From assembly GCF_000011365.1 (NCBI RefSeq), contig NC_004463.1:2094001-2158000 (forward strand): 64,000 nucleotides of DNA, given 5' to 3'. Of this stretch, positions 9,202 to 18,765 are shown one piece after another (the stretch's first letter is position 1; every line of letters begins with the position of its first letter). A program made the translations under genes and the position numbers. The notes under the pieces are model-generated. The model saw only the letters and a list, made by a program, of their open reading frames with translations, did no database searches and was not told the DNA's origin. The DNA comes from Bradyrhizobium diazoefficiens USDA 110. GTDB taxonomy: Bacteria > Pseudomonadota > Alphaproteobacteria > Rhizobiales > Xanthobacteraceae.

Positions 9202-10380
9202 TCAGGACCGCCGCCGCGATCTCAGCCCAGCGGACCGCGCTATTGCGACCAGCAACACCATCGAGATGGGGGCGGTGTCGATGATCCGCAGCCGGCGTCC
9301 ATCCGATTGCTTGTGGATCGCAACCTGGTGCATGCCATGGCGGATGCGGACCTCGCCGGCCGCGACCGTCACCGCCACGCGCTCGCCGATCAGCCGCCAC
9401 GGCACCGAGTAGCCGTTCGTGTCGATCTCGACGGCGCAATCATGGCCGACGACGCGGGTCAGTTCGCGCAACGATCCGAACGACGGCTGCCCGCAGAGCG
9501 GTTTCAACCGGTGTGCCTCGTCACGCGCGAAGCGGACGATCGGCGCCTCGCCGGTCGTGCCGTGGATACGCACGTTCGCTACCTCACGCTCCCACTCGAC
9601 GAGATGCGCCTCGAATGCCTCCCAGCTCGCGAAGGAATGCCCCGCAATCGCGTTCTTCTTCACGTAGCCGACGCCGTTCTCCGTCTTGCCCTTCGTGCGC
9701 GCCCGATACGGCGCGCAAGCGCGAGGACGGAAGCCCCAATGCTTCGCGAACGCGATGAGCCTGTCGTTAAACTGAACCAACCGGCTCACCGCGTCATGGC
9801 GCACCACGAGCGCGCGGGGATTGTCCATCAGCACTTCCTCCGGCACGCCGCCGAAGATCGCGAATGCGCTCTCGAGCCCGGCGAACCAGTGCTCTTGCTT
9901 CTCGGCCCGGAACGCACGGACATGCAGCAGCCGCGAATGCCCGAGCGTCGCCACGAACACAAACGCCTTGATCTTCACCCCGCCGATCTCGACCAGACGC
10001 TCGCCGAAGTCGATCTGCAGCTGCCGGCCCGGGGCGTCTCGAAGCGCGTCGTCGCCAGCGCTTCGGCCTTCAGCGCCTGGCGATAGGGCTGCGCGGCGCG
10101 TTGCAGCGTCCGCCGGCTGACTGCCACGCCTCGCTCGGCCAACAAGTCCTGGCGCCCACGTCGGCATTGCCGCGATGCCGAATGAGCCTCTCGCGCAGCC
10201 AACCTTCAAGGCCGTCGAGCTGCTTCGGCCGCTCAGGCGACTTGAACGGCTTCACCCCGCCCGCCGCCACGTAGTCCTTCACCGTGTGATGGCTGCAGCC
10301 CAGATGCCGCGCAATCGGCTTCACACCCCACCCGCACGCCTCAGGCGCAACATCTCCGCCACGTCATCCGGCGTCTTCAT
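9202..10380 (-). pseudogene. istA: istA-like transposase, broken
   Basis: The N-terminal start (MKTPDDVAEM, ATG at 10378-10380) is separated by a one-base deletion near 10330 from GVKPIARHLGCSHHTVKDYV (the HTH). Two more frame changes near 10165 and 10035 lead to an otherwise intact DDE catalytic core: Asp in QLQIDFGE, Asp in VLMDNPRA, Glu in TKGKTENGVGY. The C-terminus may also be shifted. At least three frameshifts make it non-functional. Confidence 0.8.
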
Positions 10381-10498
10381 CACCTGCCCCCGTGGATCGC
10401 TCCATGGCGAGCCTTCAGCTCGTTCTTGCTTCATTCACTCTCTCCTCAGCTATCCGAGGAGGGGGCAATTGCTCGTGACGCTGAGGAGGCAGCTTTCC

Positions 10499-10582
10499 AT
10501 GGCGCGCGACACGAAGATGACGAAGAAAAGCCGGCGGGCGCACTCTCCGGCATTCAAGGCGAAGGTTGCCTTGGCTAACTAG
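10499..10582 (+). pseudogene. IS3-family orfA N-terminal scrap
   Basis: The frame encodes MARDTKMTKKSRRAHSPAFK then AKVALAN and stop. MTKKSRR.HSPAFKAKVALA is the usual start of orfA (HTH protein) in IS3-family elements of the IS407 type. It is cut immediately after and abuts the TraA pseudogene. Non-functional. Confidence 0.65.
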
Positions 10583-10589
10583 CTCCTGG

Positions 10590-11724
10590 AAGGCGCCGCC
10601 GGCATGTTTGGGGATGACAATCATCACCGACGATCCCGACCTGTTGCCGGGAGTCCGCCTTCGCCGCAAGACTGAACCGGCTGGTGCTGCAGGGGCTCGG
10701 CAGCTAGTCCAAACACGTGCCACGCTCCACTGCCCGCCCTTGCGGGTAGCCACGAGGTCGGCGGCGCGCTGTAACCGCTGCTCGGCCTCGATCATGGCGC
10801 GGTTGGTAAATCGTGCCTCGCCCCGTTCGTCATTGCCGAGGTCCACGAGATCAGGCGAGGCAGTCACCGCATTCATCACCTGGTTGAATGGTCCAGTCCG
10901 TCCGAATGACGATGCGCGAACATCGCAAGGTCACGCCCGGTGAAGGGCGCCTGCTGGTGGGTGATGGCGTCCAGTGCAACATGAGGGTCCGCGATAATCC
11001 GCTCGCCATTCTCCCGCGCAATTCGTCGATAGTCCTCGGCGCCCTTGGCCTAAAGACCTTCCGTCTCCATCCGCTGCCGGGGCTGCCAATCTTGTGCTGC
11101 GGCTCAAGCGCGATGCCCTGGGCCTCAAGGCTGCGGTGATCGATCCGTGCCATCGATCGAGTTCAGCCAATCGCTCGTTAACATGCTCGGCCCATTGCTC
11201 GCGCCCCCGCTCGACAAGCTCCGTGCGATTCCACTCCCACAGCTCGGGACCGAACCTAGGCTCGCCATCCTCGCCAATACTCACGCCGCGCATGGTGAGT
11301 ATGACATGGGCGTGGGGTTTCGCCATGCCGTCCGTGCCGATATATCCCAATGCAAAATGAGATCAGCGGTCATGCCGGCCTCCACGAACTCGGCCACTAC
11401 GAAGTCGCGGGCCAGTGTGATGCCCTGTTGCTGGTTCATCTCCTGCGAAATGGCAAACTCCACCTCGCGGGCAAGCTGCGCATCCTTTCTGATCTCACGA
11501 GCTTCAACCTCGTTCCAAAGCTGTTCACGGTCGCGCCAAGCTTCCGGCGCGTGCTCTGGCAGCATCACTTCGGAATGGACAATGCCGCTCTTGTTGGAAA
11601 AGTGCTGATCGCGGTCGATACGCGCGTCATGCAACCGCGAGCCTGAGCGGTAGGCGGCCGACGCAATCGCGCGCTGTCCTTTCGCGCGGCTGATGACTTC
11701 GACGCTGAGGTGATAGATTGCCAT
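10590..11724 (-). pseudogene. traA: Ti-type conjugal relaxase TraA, N-terminal remnant
   Basis: The minus-strand ATG at 11722-11724 begins MAIYHLSVEVISRAKGQ, the signature start of Ti/rhizobial TraA with its MobA/MobL relaxase domain. It continues through AAYRSGSRLHD and HSEVMLPEHAPEAW. Frameshifts near 11340, 11170, 11080 and 10860 split the rest (DGMAKPHAHVILTMRGV, ARIDHRSLEAQGIALEPQ, MNAVTASPDLVDLG). The helicase half is missing, replaced by IS3 and IS21 scraps. Intact TraA nicks oriT and leads strand transfer. Its decay suggests this region cannot mobilise itself with this relaxase. Confidence 0.85.
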
Positions 11725-11887
11725 GACGGCAATCCAGCTACTATCAACAAGCGCACGTCGGAACGACGTATAAGCGCCCCTTGAAAAAAATTCTCGGGAC
11801 GGCTCACCATAGTTCGCAATCCACCGGCTGCCTCTCCACAGGCGCGTGGCTATTCTCAGGTGCATCATCAATCGATGGAGACCGAAG

Positions 11888-12028
11888 ATGCGCAAACGAC
11901 AGGACGTTGATGCGGAGTTGAAAGCATTCGCCAACAGGACGAAACAACTGAGGGAATTGCGCGTGCGGCTGCTCGGAGAACTCGTCGTGCCGGAGCGTCG
12001 GCCAGCAAACAAGAAGGCCCAGCCGTGA
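11888..12028 (+). pseudogene. traD: Conjugal transfer TraD-like protein, N-terminal fragment
   Basis: The ATG at 11888 gives a 46-aa product starting MRKRQDVDAELKAFANRTKQ and continuing through a GELV motif, which resembles the N-terminus of the small rhizobial TraD found divergent from traA. The usual tail after GELV (roughly IATGADAL) is replaced by ERRPANKKAQP, so it is probably truncated by rearrangement. The divergent position beside the traA remnant supports the call. Confidence 0.55.
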
Positions 12029-12062
12029 GGCCGAGCCTTCTTGCGTCAGTATCTCCCGACTC

Positions 12063-14408
12063 TTACCTCGCTCCAAGTATCGGCAGCTTGTAGTTCACGC
12101 CAAGGCTAACGGTCTGTACGGTCGTGCTGTTGGGTGAAAGCGGTACGCTGCCAAGCCCGGCGGTGGTAAAGACGGGCGACTTGCCGAAGTCGTAGTACTT
12201 GTACTCCAGCGCCATCGACCAGTTGGGCAGCAGCGCGTATTCAAGACCGCCGCCGACCGTCCAGCCCCAGTTCGTGTTGCCATTCGTCAGTATGGTGCCG
12301 GAAATACCGCCGGTGTTGAACTGGTTAGTCTGACGATCCCAGGCGGAGCCGCCCTTGACGTACAGCAACGTGCGGTCAAACGCGTACCCGACGCGCCCGG
12401 TCAGAGCGCCAAGAGCGTCGATCTGGCTGCCGCAGTTGAAGCCGGCAATCTGCGGGCTCGGGAATGCACCAAAGCAGGTGTTGGTGCCTTGGACGTTGGC
12501 CCAGTAACCCGAAGCCTCAAGACCCAGGACCCAAGAGCCCGTCTGGTAGTTGATGCCGATCTGACCGCCGAACATGGCACCACCCAGATCAGCGTAGTCG
12601 CCCGACACCGGCGTCGGGAACGGATCCGCATAGTGGCTTCTGCCCTTGCCCGCGCCGATCGTGCCGCCGAGATAGACGCCGGCCCAGTTCGTGGGCATCA
12701 CTGGTGGGGGCTCCTTATCGATCCCGTTTGCCTTGGCCTGGGCGGTGTCGAGTTCGCCGGACTTGTAGGAGGCCTGCAGGAAGCCGCCATAGCGCTCCGA
12801 ATAGAACTTCGTTGTCTGTGGTGAGCCACCGGGAAACTGGGAGTAAGCGCTATCGGTTGTAAAGAACCAGTAGCGGCCGCCCACACCAACGCTGAAGCGG
12901 TCGGAGACGGCATAGGACAGCACGGCCTCGAACTGTGTGCCCCAGCCGTGGCCCGGATCAGGCGTGGGATTGATATCGGCACGGAGCCAGTGGTTGTCGA
13001 AGCCGGAGCGGCTAGCGTAAGGCAGGTAGGCAGCATCGACTTCAAGCTTGAGCCTGTCGGACAGCCTCGCCTGTGCATTGATGCCGATAGCAGCCGCCCG
13101 CCAAGTCTCGGTTTCGCTTAGGACCAGGAAACTCTTCGAAGCCTCTAGCGGGGGCCCGTTGGTCGCCTGTTGTTGGATACCAAAGCCGTTGGCGCGCTCA
13201 TAGAACGAGTGATAGCCGACGTACGCACCAAGCCTGCGGCCGTCGTCGTTGATGAAGTTGTAACCGACGTCCGCGGTGCCATACGTGAACCTACCACTCT
13301 TCATGTCCGAGTTCGTGTTGGAGTAGTTGATGTAAGGGAAATCCTCATCGTTCAGCTTGCCGTCGACGAGAGGCCCGAGGCCAAGATTGCCCCTGGCGAA
13401 AAACCCGCTCTTGTGATCGAAGCGGAAGAAGGTTTCCGCGGCATGTCCGGTCTGATCGCCATAGATCAGGCGAGAGACCAGGTGTGTGGGCCGCAAGCCG
13501 TACAGGTCCTTCTGCATGCGGCCCGTGCTGCCAAAATAGCGACTCCCGGCTTCAATCGTCCAGCCGCCAAGCAGCACTGGCGTCGTCGCCGCATCGGCCC
13601 TGGCATTCAGGATCGGCCCGCCAAGGCCATAATTGACGCCTGCCTTGATCATATCAAACCGTTGCCTGAAGCCGACGGTCGAGGCGTTGTTGAACTGGTC
13701 GACGTAGTTGGAGTCCTTGCTGCCGAAATCAAAATGATCGTATTCGACAAACGCTGACAGATTCGGGCTGAATGCGTACTCAAGTCCCAATCCTCCCATC
13801 CAACCCCAACGCGTGCCGCTCTGGTTGAACTTGTTGATGTAGTGACTGGTCCGGGCATCGCTCTCGTCGGTCGCCCACGCCGCGCCGGCCTTGCCGTAAA
13901 TCAGCAGATTGCCCCAGGTCTGTCCTAGCCGGCCAGCAATCGTGCCGAGCGAGGTGACGCGATTGTCGCAGGTAAAGCTGATCACGCCGTAGCGGTTGTC
14001 CGCACGATTCGCGCATTTCGCAAAGCCGTCGACATCGGCGGCGCTTGCCGCGATCTCCAGTCCGGTCACCCAAGTGCCAAACTGATAGTTAACGCCGATC
14101 TGGCCGCCGCCAAGCAGACCTTCGGCGTTGCCGCTTCCGGGGAAACCTCTGTTGGAGAAATCCGCCTGCAGCCCGGTGGCGGTCTGCCAATCGCTTGAAC
14201 CGAATGCGCCCCCGAGATGCGCGCCGACGTAAATGCCGGTCCAATTCCACAGGGTCGACGGCGCTGCCGTAATCGGCGGCGCGGTCTTGACCGGCAGGTC
14301 CGCCGCGTGAGCCGGACCGTAAAGGCCCGCCATCCAGCAAATTGAGTTGCTGGCAAGCAATGCCTTCAACCAGCACGGACGAGAAAAACGAAACCGATCA
14401 TGCCCCAT
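12063..14408 (-). CDS. Outer-membrane protein with three beta-barrel domains, 781 aa
   Basis: I take the ATG at 14406-14408, which gives a signal peptide (hydrophobic core about residues 14-30, ending PAHAADLPVK); a longer in-frame start exists but would precede the signal. Residues about 50-262 and 573-781 are two copies of the rhizobial Omp25/Omp31-like barrel (WTGIYVGAHLGGAFG and WAGVYLGGTIGAGKG at their starts, GVNYGLG and GVNYKLP at their ends). Between them, residues about 283-553 form a different, aromatic-rich barrel-like region resembling omptin-type outer-membrane proteins. Such a three-part chain is unusual. It should be exported to the outer membrane. Role unknown; nothing else in the neighbourhood indicates one. 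Confidence 0.75.
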   Translation of the reverse strand: MGHDRFRFSRPCWLKALLASNSICWMAGLYGPAHAADLPVKTAPPITAAPSTLWNWTGIYVGAHLGGAFGSSDWQTATGLQADFSNRGFPGSGNAEGLLGGGQIGVNYQFGTWVTGLEIAASAADVDGFAKCANRADNRYGVISFTCDNRVTSLGTIAGRLGQTWGNLLIYGKAGAAWATDESDARTSHYINKFNQSGTRWGWMGGLGLEYAFSPNLSAFVEYDHFDFGSKDSNYVDQFNNASTVGFRQRFDMIKAGVNYGLGGPILNARADAATTPVLLGGWTIEAGSRYFGSTGRMQKDLYGLRPTHLVSRLIYGDQTGHAAETFFRFDHKSGFFARGNLGLGPLVDGKLNDEDFPYINYSNTNSDMKSGRFTYGTADVGYNFINDDGRRLGAYVGYHSFYERANGFGIQQQATNGPPLEASKSFLVLSETETWRAAAIGINAQARLSDRLKLEVDAAYLPYASRSGFDNHWLRADINPTPDPGHGWGTQFEAVLSYAVSDRFSVGVGGRYWFFTTDSAYSQFPGGSPQTTKFYSERYGGFLQASYKSGELDTAQAKANGIDKEPPPVMPTNWAGVYLGGTIGAGKGRSHYADPFPTPVSGDYADLGGAMFGGQIGINYQTGSWVLGLEASGYWANVQGTNTCFGAFPSPQIAGFNCGSQIDALGALTGRVGYAFDRTLLYVKGGSAWDRQTNQFNTGGISGTILTNGNTNWGWTVGGGLEYALLPNWSMALEYKYYDFGKSPVFTTAGLGSVPLSPNSTTVQTVSLGVNYKLPILGAR

Positions 14409-14715
14409 GGTTATTGGTACGTCCCTGGTAGACTGGAAAAGTGTGAAATGGATCCGCGGAGCGGGACCGGCCCTGTACGCTGCCGGCTGATTTCGCATAC
14501 AGCGGCCCGTCGGACCATTGCGCGGCCTCTTGGTCCGCACCAAAGCGGTAGTTCAGGCCAAACTTTCCGATGTGATAGTTGCTGGTCAGGCTGGTTGTGT
14601 CCGCCGGCAGAATCGCAAACGGAAGTAACTGCACTGTCGAAGCCGTCGCGACACTCGTGCCGCCAAAATGCCTTGGCTGCGCTGCTCGCGACGAGCGCAA
14701 TTGGTGTCGCTCCAC
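14398..14715 (-). pseudogene. Outer-membrane barrel C-terminal fragment
   Basis: A minus-strand frame contains TSNYHIGKFGLNYRFGAD near its middle, the typical last strands of an Omp25/31-like barrel. It overlaps the start of the three-barrel gene in another frame and lacks an N-terminus. It is probably the tail of a lost upstream paralogue. Confidence 0.45.
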
Positions 14716-15416
14716 AAAAGATAATTCTAGATCGCATCAAAGTTTGTCCTGCACTTCCCAGTTCACGACGCGCCTCCTTAAGTATCGCCGCACGACAAAT
14801 CGTCGGAGCAGACCAGACCCGCGGCAACGCGCGCCAGGTCCGTCCAGAAGACCACCGCACTGCGATTGGTGATGGTGCGCGAATGAAGCAATGCATGTGC
14901 CAAACTGAATTCGCATGTTTTGCAGGGGCTTCGGAAGAGTTTGTCGTCAACTTGCCGACTGTTGTCTCAAATTCGACAATGTGAGCTTTCGGCAGTCTCT
15001 CCATAGCCCGACATTTGCGAGGGCAGATCCAATAGGCAACGTTTATAGTTGCGTGGAATAGTTGCGCGCCGCCAAAACGGAAAACAATCAGGGCTTTGGA
15101 GTGAGTGGCGATTGTGATCCCGGATGCTCAAAAGCAACCCATACGATGGGGTGGCCGCCGAAATGGAGAAGAACACAGGACTTCCTGAAACTGATTGCGC
15201 TAGGTGATTTCAACCGGTAGGCGCCCAGTTGAAGATCACAAAGGGTCAAACGCCGATTCCACGAGCCTTTTGGGCGCAAGCTCGCGCTAATGACAAAAAA
15301 TGCGCAACTTGATCTGTGACGATTCCGTCGCCGCCGTTTGCTGCTATACTGCGTTCGCGCCGCGGTGGTGGTGGAAGGCGCGACCGTCAGACCTTTATCT
15401 CACGGAGCCCACCACC
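14716..15416. other. Intergenic region without a recognisable gene
   Basis: Several open frames exist on both strands but none has a convincing ribosome site, domain or codon pattern. Base composition is less GC-rich than the flanks. No RNA gene or clear terminator was recognised. Confidence 0.4.
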
Positions 15417-15857
15417 ATGATCACCTTGGGACCACTGCTTGTTTTCCTCGTCATAGGGTTCTTCGCCTGGCTGCTCTTCACGCTTGCAGTCTTCGCGTTG
15501 CCCGTCTTCGCCGGGGTAACGATTGGTCTTTGGGCCTTCCACACGGGAGCCGGCGCTCTGGGCGGCATCGCTGTCGGCCCCGTGGCTGGCGCCGCAACCT
15601 TCGGCATCGGCCAGCTCGCACTCGCCCTCGTGACTTGGACTTGGCTCCGGCTCTTCGTCATCATCTTCTACGTCGCACCAGCCACCGTCGCCGGTTACAG
15701 CGCTACGCATGGAATTGCCCAGATGGCGATGTCTTCACCCACGTGGCAGACGGTTTTCGCGGTCGTCGGAGCCGTTGCCATCAGCATCACAGCTTTCATC
15801 CGCTTCACTGGAATAGCCGCGGACGGACCAGCAAGACAGCGCTTGCCGCGGGGCTGA
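15417..15857 (+). CDS. Small integral membrane protein, 146 aa
   Basis: The ATG at 15417 follows CACGGAGCCCACCACC (GGAG ribosome site). The product begins MITLGPLLVFLVIGFFAWLL and has about four hydrophobic helices (residues roughly 4-30, 30-55, 70-95, 110-130) with small-residue-rich spacers (GAGALGGIAVGPVAGAA). No catalytic motif is visible and the family was not recognised. Probably an inner-membrane protein of unknown function. The frame is intact. Confidence 0.65.
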   Translation: MITLGPLLVFLVIGFFAWLLFTLAVFALPVFAGVTIGLWAFHTGAGALGGIAVGPVAGAATFGIGQLALALVTWTWLRLFVIIFYVAPATVAGYSATHGIAQMAMSSPTWQTVFAVVGAVAISITAFIRFTGIAADGPARQRLPRG

Positions 15858-15924
15858 TATGTGTACTGGGGCGGCGGCCTAGTACGACCCAGTCACGACG
15901 GTATCGCTTCGCCGGCGATCGATG

Positions 15925-16576
15925 TGGACGCGGACACGATCAGCATCATGGGCCGTTCGAGTTCTTCGGCCAATTGCGGCATCTGCTGGATCTGCTCGTG
16001 TGTCGGGGCAAACTCCTCGACCCGCCGAACTTGAACCAATCCGTCCGACGTTCACCCTCGACGGAATTCGATTGACAGGCCAAGTCTTGCGGCCCTCCTC
16101 ATCAGAAATCCAGTGCGGATGTGCCGCTGCCATGAAGATCGGATGCTCAATTGTAAAGACGAAATGCCGTCAGGAACCAGCGCCTTGCGGATCAAGCGCA
16201 CGAGGCGGCCTAAATCCTGAACATAGTGAAAGGTCAGTGCGCTGTAGGCGAGGTCGAAAGCCGTCTCAGGTAGGTCCAGTGTGTCGAGATCGGCGATGCG
16301 ATACTCGATGGCAGTGTCCGCTGTGTGCGCCCTGGCACGCTCGATCATGTTCCGCGACAGATCGAGACCAAGAACCGAGGCCGCGCCCTGCTCGCGCATC
16401 CAGCGCGAGGCCCAGCCGAAGCCACATCTTAGACCGACGACGCGTTTCCCGCCCAGATCGGGCAGCATAGCCCGGATCGCGGGCCATTCAGGAGCGCCGT
16501 CGCGTCCATACATCTGCCGGGGCAACTGGCTGTAGCCAGCGAAGAAATCGGGATTGTCGTAAATATTCTGCGCCAT
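15925..16576 (-). pseudogene. Class I SAM methyltransferase, frameshifted
   Basis: From the ATG at 16576 the frame reads MAQNIYDNPDFFAGYSQLPR, then a SAM-binding region in which GKRVVGLRCGFGWASRWM stands where the usual D-L-GCG-G is expected, then VLGLDLSRNMIERAR. After VPDG (near 16165) the frame is lost. The continuation (AAAHPHWISDEEGRKTW, then LAEELERPMMLIV-like sequence) appears in other frames down to about 15925. At least two frameshifts. The intact family are small-molecule methyltransferases. Probably inactive. Confidence 0.7.
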
Positions 16577-17022
16577 GTCTGCCTGCTATTCGGCTTTTCG
16601 CCTTGCCCGGGACGTTCCTGCTGATCCAAGCAGAATTGTCGCAGTGGGCTGCGACGCGTCATGATCCGAAATCAAGCTGCACAAAAAGACATCTTAAATC
16701 TTAAATCGGGCTTCTCGCGCCGAAAACGAAAAACCCCGGCATGAAAGCCGGGGCCACGTGATGCCACGGCGTACATCCGGCTGCGACAACCAGGCGACAG
16801 TTAGCACGCGGTTTTCGAAGAAAATGTGACCTTGCGTCGTCGTTCCTGAAGTCGGCCGATTTCAAGGTGCTTGAACTTCGCACGACCATCACGTGGGGCC
16901 TTCTGTCCAAGACCTGCGATCGAGCGAGACAACGGATTCCTTTCCACTTCGCGCAGAGACTTGCCGCCGGTTCGTTGATTGATTTAGATGAGAAGGTGGT
17001 TTTTCTTTTTGGAGCAAATGAC
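16577..17022. other. Spacer containing the second repeat copy and the cold-shock gene leader
   Basis: Apart from the repeat at 16729-16859 no gene is seen. The 150 bases before 17023 are probably the long 5' leader typical of cold-shock genes. I cannot identify a cold-box element with confidence. Confidence 0.4.
16729..16859 (-). repeat. 130-bp repeat with terminator-like hairpin, copy 2
   Basis: This is the partner of 7745-7874. The minus strand ends in CCCCGGC/GCCGGGG (16734-16740, 16747-16753) with the same TTTCAT loop and then TTTTTCG, a good Rho-independent terminator for a minus-strand transcript. Similarity extends upstream in a coding-like pattern. Confidence 0.5.
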
Positions 17023-17229
17023 GTGGCGTTAGGTACCGTTAAGTGGTTCAACCCGACGAAAGGCTATGGATTCGTTGCGCCGGACGATGGTGGCAAAGAT
17101 GTTTTCGTGCACATCTCTGCGGTAGAGAAGGCCGGCTATACCTCGCTTGTTGAAGGCGCGAAGGTCGGCTACGAGCTGGTGACGAACCGCAGCGGCAAAC
17201 AAGCCGCAGAAAATCTCCGCCTAGGATGA
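17023..17229 (+). CDS. csp: Cold-shock domain protein, 68 aa
   Basis: The GTG start at 17023 has GGAG 8 bases upstream. The product opens MALGTVKWFNPTKGYGFVAP and contains the two RNA-binding motifs KGYGFV (RNP1-like) and DVFVHIS (RNP2-like), as in CspA-type proteins, which are about 67-70 aa. These bind single-stranded nucleic acid and act as RNA chaperones. A monocistronic gene with a long upstream leader. The downstream gene is on the opposite strand. Confidence 0.93.
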   Translation: MALGTVKWFNPTKGYGFVAPDDGGKDVFVHISAVEKAGYTSLVEGAKVGYELVTNRSGKQAAENLRLG

Positions 17230-17259
17230 GGCGGAGCTCGAATGCTGGCATTCTTTGAG

Positions 17260-17601
17260 CTAGTCCGAATCTCGCGCTTTTGAGACATTTGGAATATATC
17301 TCAGTTGGCACTCGAGGGCGGCCAAAGTCGAACGGGCTGAATCCAAAGGTGCAGTCGCCTCGCTTAGGTTGGCCCACGATTCGTCCCGCCGCGAGACAGC
17401 TACCAAGCCAATCTCAATGCTATCCTTGAGAGACCTCGGGTCTTCGCTGCATAAGGCGCGCCCCAACTCAAGCAGTGTCCTGGTCAGTGCTCGATGCGCG
17501 GAACGTTCCTTTCGCTCCAGGCCGTCGACCACGGCGAGGGCCCCGCGATAGTGCCGTATCGCTTCGATGGTTCTGTTTTCGAGGTTGCTATTGTCGCTCA
17601 T
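17260..17601 (-). CDS. Hypothetical helical protein, 113 aa
   Basis: The ATG at 17601 is preceded by GAGGGAGAAG. The product (MSDNSNLENRTIEAIRHYRG...) is predicted helical with regular Leu/Ala/Arg spacing, soluble, with no signal. Family not recognised. It converges on the cold-shock gene. The codon pattern is consistent with a real gene. Confidence 0.5.
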   Translation of the reverse strand: MSDNSNLENRTIEAIRHYRGALAVVDGLERKERSAHRALTRTLLELGRALCSEDPRSLKDSIEIGLVAVSRRDESWANLSEATAPLDSARSTLAALECQLRYIPNVSKARDSD

Positions 17602-18150
17602 CCGGTTCTCTTCTCCCTCGAGCTCTAGCGGGCATCGTCCTGCGCGAGATCCTCCTTTTGGGCTGCGCGGCTAATATGTCGTAACCGCTGCAGGGCCGGC
17701 CGGGGAAAGGCCTGGCGACGGCTGATAGCGTCACATTGAAAGGGGTTGACCGGATCAGGCATTCAGCGTGCTCGCGATTCTTCCTTGAGATACAGTGAGA
17801 GCGGCCCAGGCGTCGAGGCTCGACCGATCATCGCAGAGTGGCAGTTTCGTGGCAGTCCTTGGGCGGCGTCGACCAAATGGCGACGGATCACAGATACGGC
17901 CAGCCGCTCTCGTCAACGGGGCGTCCAGCCGATCCGAGATCGCGGAAGCGGAGATCCGTCTACCTGCAATAAAGAGAGCTCATCACCATTAGATTCGGTT
18001 GCGCCAACTCTTTCAGTGGACTCGCAGATCGCCACGTTCTCTTTGATGTCAGCTCTGTTCGGACCGAGCGCACCAAACGGCCTCTTCGATGGATTGATCT
18101 GGCCGAAGGACGGCTGACGCCTCGACCGCCTATGGCGCAACGGCGCCGAT
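17602..18150. other. Spacer, no clear gene
   Basis: A plus-strand frame at 17746-18117 is open for 123 codons but has unusual composition and no ribosome site. I consider it chance or the remnant of something lost. No RNA gene recognised. Confidence 0.35.
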
Positions 18151-18204
18151 CGACTTTCTTCCCCTGCCGGCTGCGCCGTCATTCCTCGCGAAACAAGAAA
18201 GTCG
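18151..18204 (+). promoter_or_regulatory. Structured intergenic element, copy B
   Basis: A perfect 10-base inverted repeat (CGACTTTCTT at 18151-18160, AAGAAAGTCG at 18195-18204) encloses 34 bases. It aligns with 6511-6567: the stems differ at two positions and both differences are compensated on the other arm, and TCGCGA plus three bases precede the 3' arm in both. It lies 126 bases before the DUF736 gene. Likely an RNA leader or operator common to ICE genes. Confidence 0.65.
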
Positions 18205-18330
18205 CTTGGCTGCCATCCTCCGCTGACGCTTCGGCCCCTTCGGGGTGCGCCGTCGATCGCCTCCGGCCTGTCGATCACCATCGAGGCCGCAAGGTGCGGG
18301 CTCGGAAAACAGAGATCAAGGAGAACTACC

Positions 18331-18657
18331 ATGGCGACCATCGGCACCTTCAAGAAGACCGGCAACAACGAGTTCAACGGCGAAATCGTCACCCTCTCGC
18401 TGCAGGCGAGGAACGTCCGCATCGTCCCCGAAACCAGCCGCTCGGGCGACAACGCCCCCAGCCACCGGATCTATGTCGGCCGGGTTGAGATCGGGGCCGC
18501 CTGGTCCAAGCGCTCCAATGAGGGCCGCGACTATCTCGGCCTCAAGCTCGACGACCCGAGCTTCACCGCACCGATCTTCGCGAACCTCTTCGCCGATGAG
18601 GAGGGCGAGGGCTTCAGCTTGATCTGGTCTCGTCCAAACCGTCGGAACGGCGACTGA
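18331..18657 (+). CDS. DUF736 family ICE protein, 108 aa
   Basis: The ATG at 18331 has AAGGAG 7 bases upstream. The sequence MATIGTFKKTGNNEFNGEIV, a central RIYVGRVEIGAAWSKRSNEG and DYLGLKLDDPSFTAPIFANL are characteristic of DUF736, a small beta-rich protein very common on rhizobial plasmids and ICEs near conjugation genes. Function unknown. Preceded by the palindromic element at 18151-18204 and followed by a hairpin at 18669-18699. Complete. Confidence 0.9.
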   Translation: MATIGTFKKTGNNEFNGEIVTLSLQARNVRIVPETSRSGDNAPSHRIYVGRVEIGAAWSKRSNEGRDYLGLKLDDPSFTAPIFANLFADEEGEGFSLIWSRPNRRNGD

Positions 18658-18668
18658 TCCGATCCGCA

Positions 18669-18699
18669 ATGCCTCGCCCGGCTGGCCCGGGCGGGGCAT
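18669..18699 (+). terminator. Hairpin after DUF736 gene
   Basis: A 13-base stem with one G-T pair (ATGCCTCGCCCGG pairing with CCGGGCGGGGCAT) lies 11 bases past the stop. It has no T tract, so termination may be weak or Rho-assisted. Confidence 0.5.
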
Positions 18700-18765
18700 C
18701 GCTAAGCTCAAGAGCTGGCCCGTGCAGAGCTTGGCGAGCCGATACACATGCCGGATCAATCCCGA

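Larger units (their letters stand above)
8228..10498 (-). mobile_element. Decayed IS21-family element
   Basis: istA and istB remnants lie between characteristic IS21-type ends. The left end, read on the minus strand, has two GGGGGCAGTT repeats 24 bases apart (8231-8264 region). The right end, on the plus strand, has GGGGGCAATT (10461) and GGAGGCAGCT (10485) at the same 24-base spacing. These multiple terminal repeats are the transposase-binding sites of the family. Both genes are broken, so the copy is dead. The exact end bases are approximate. Confidence 0.75.
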
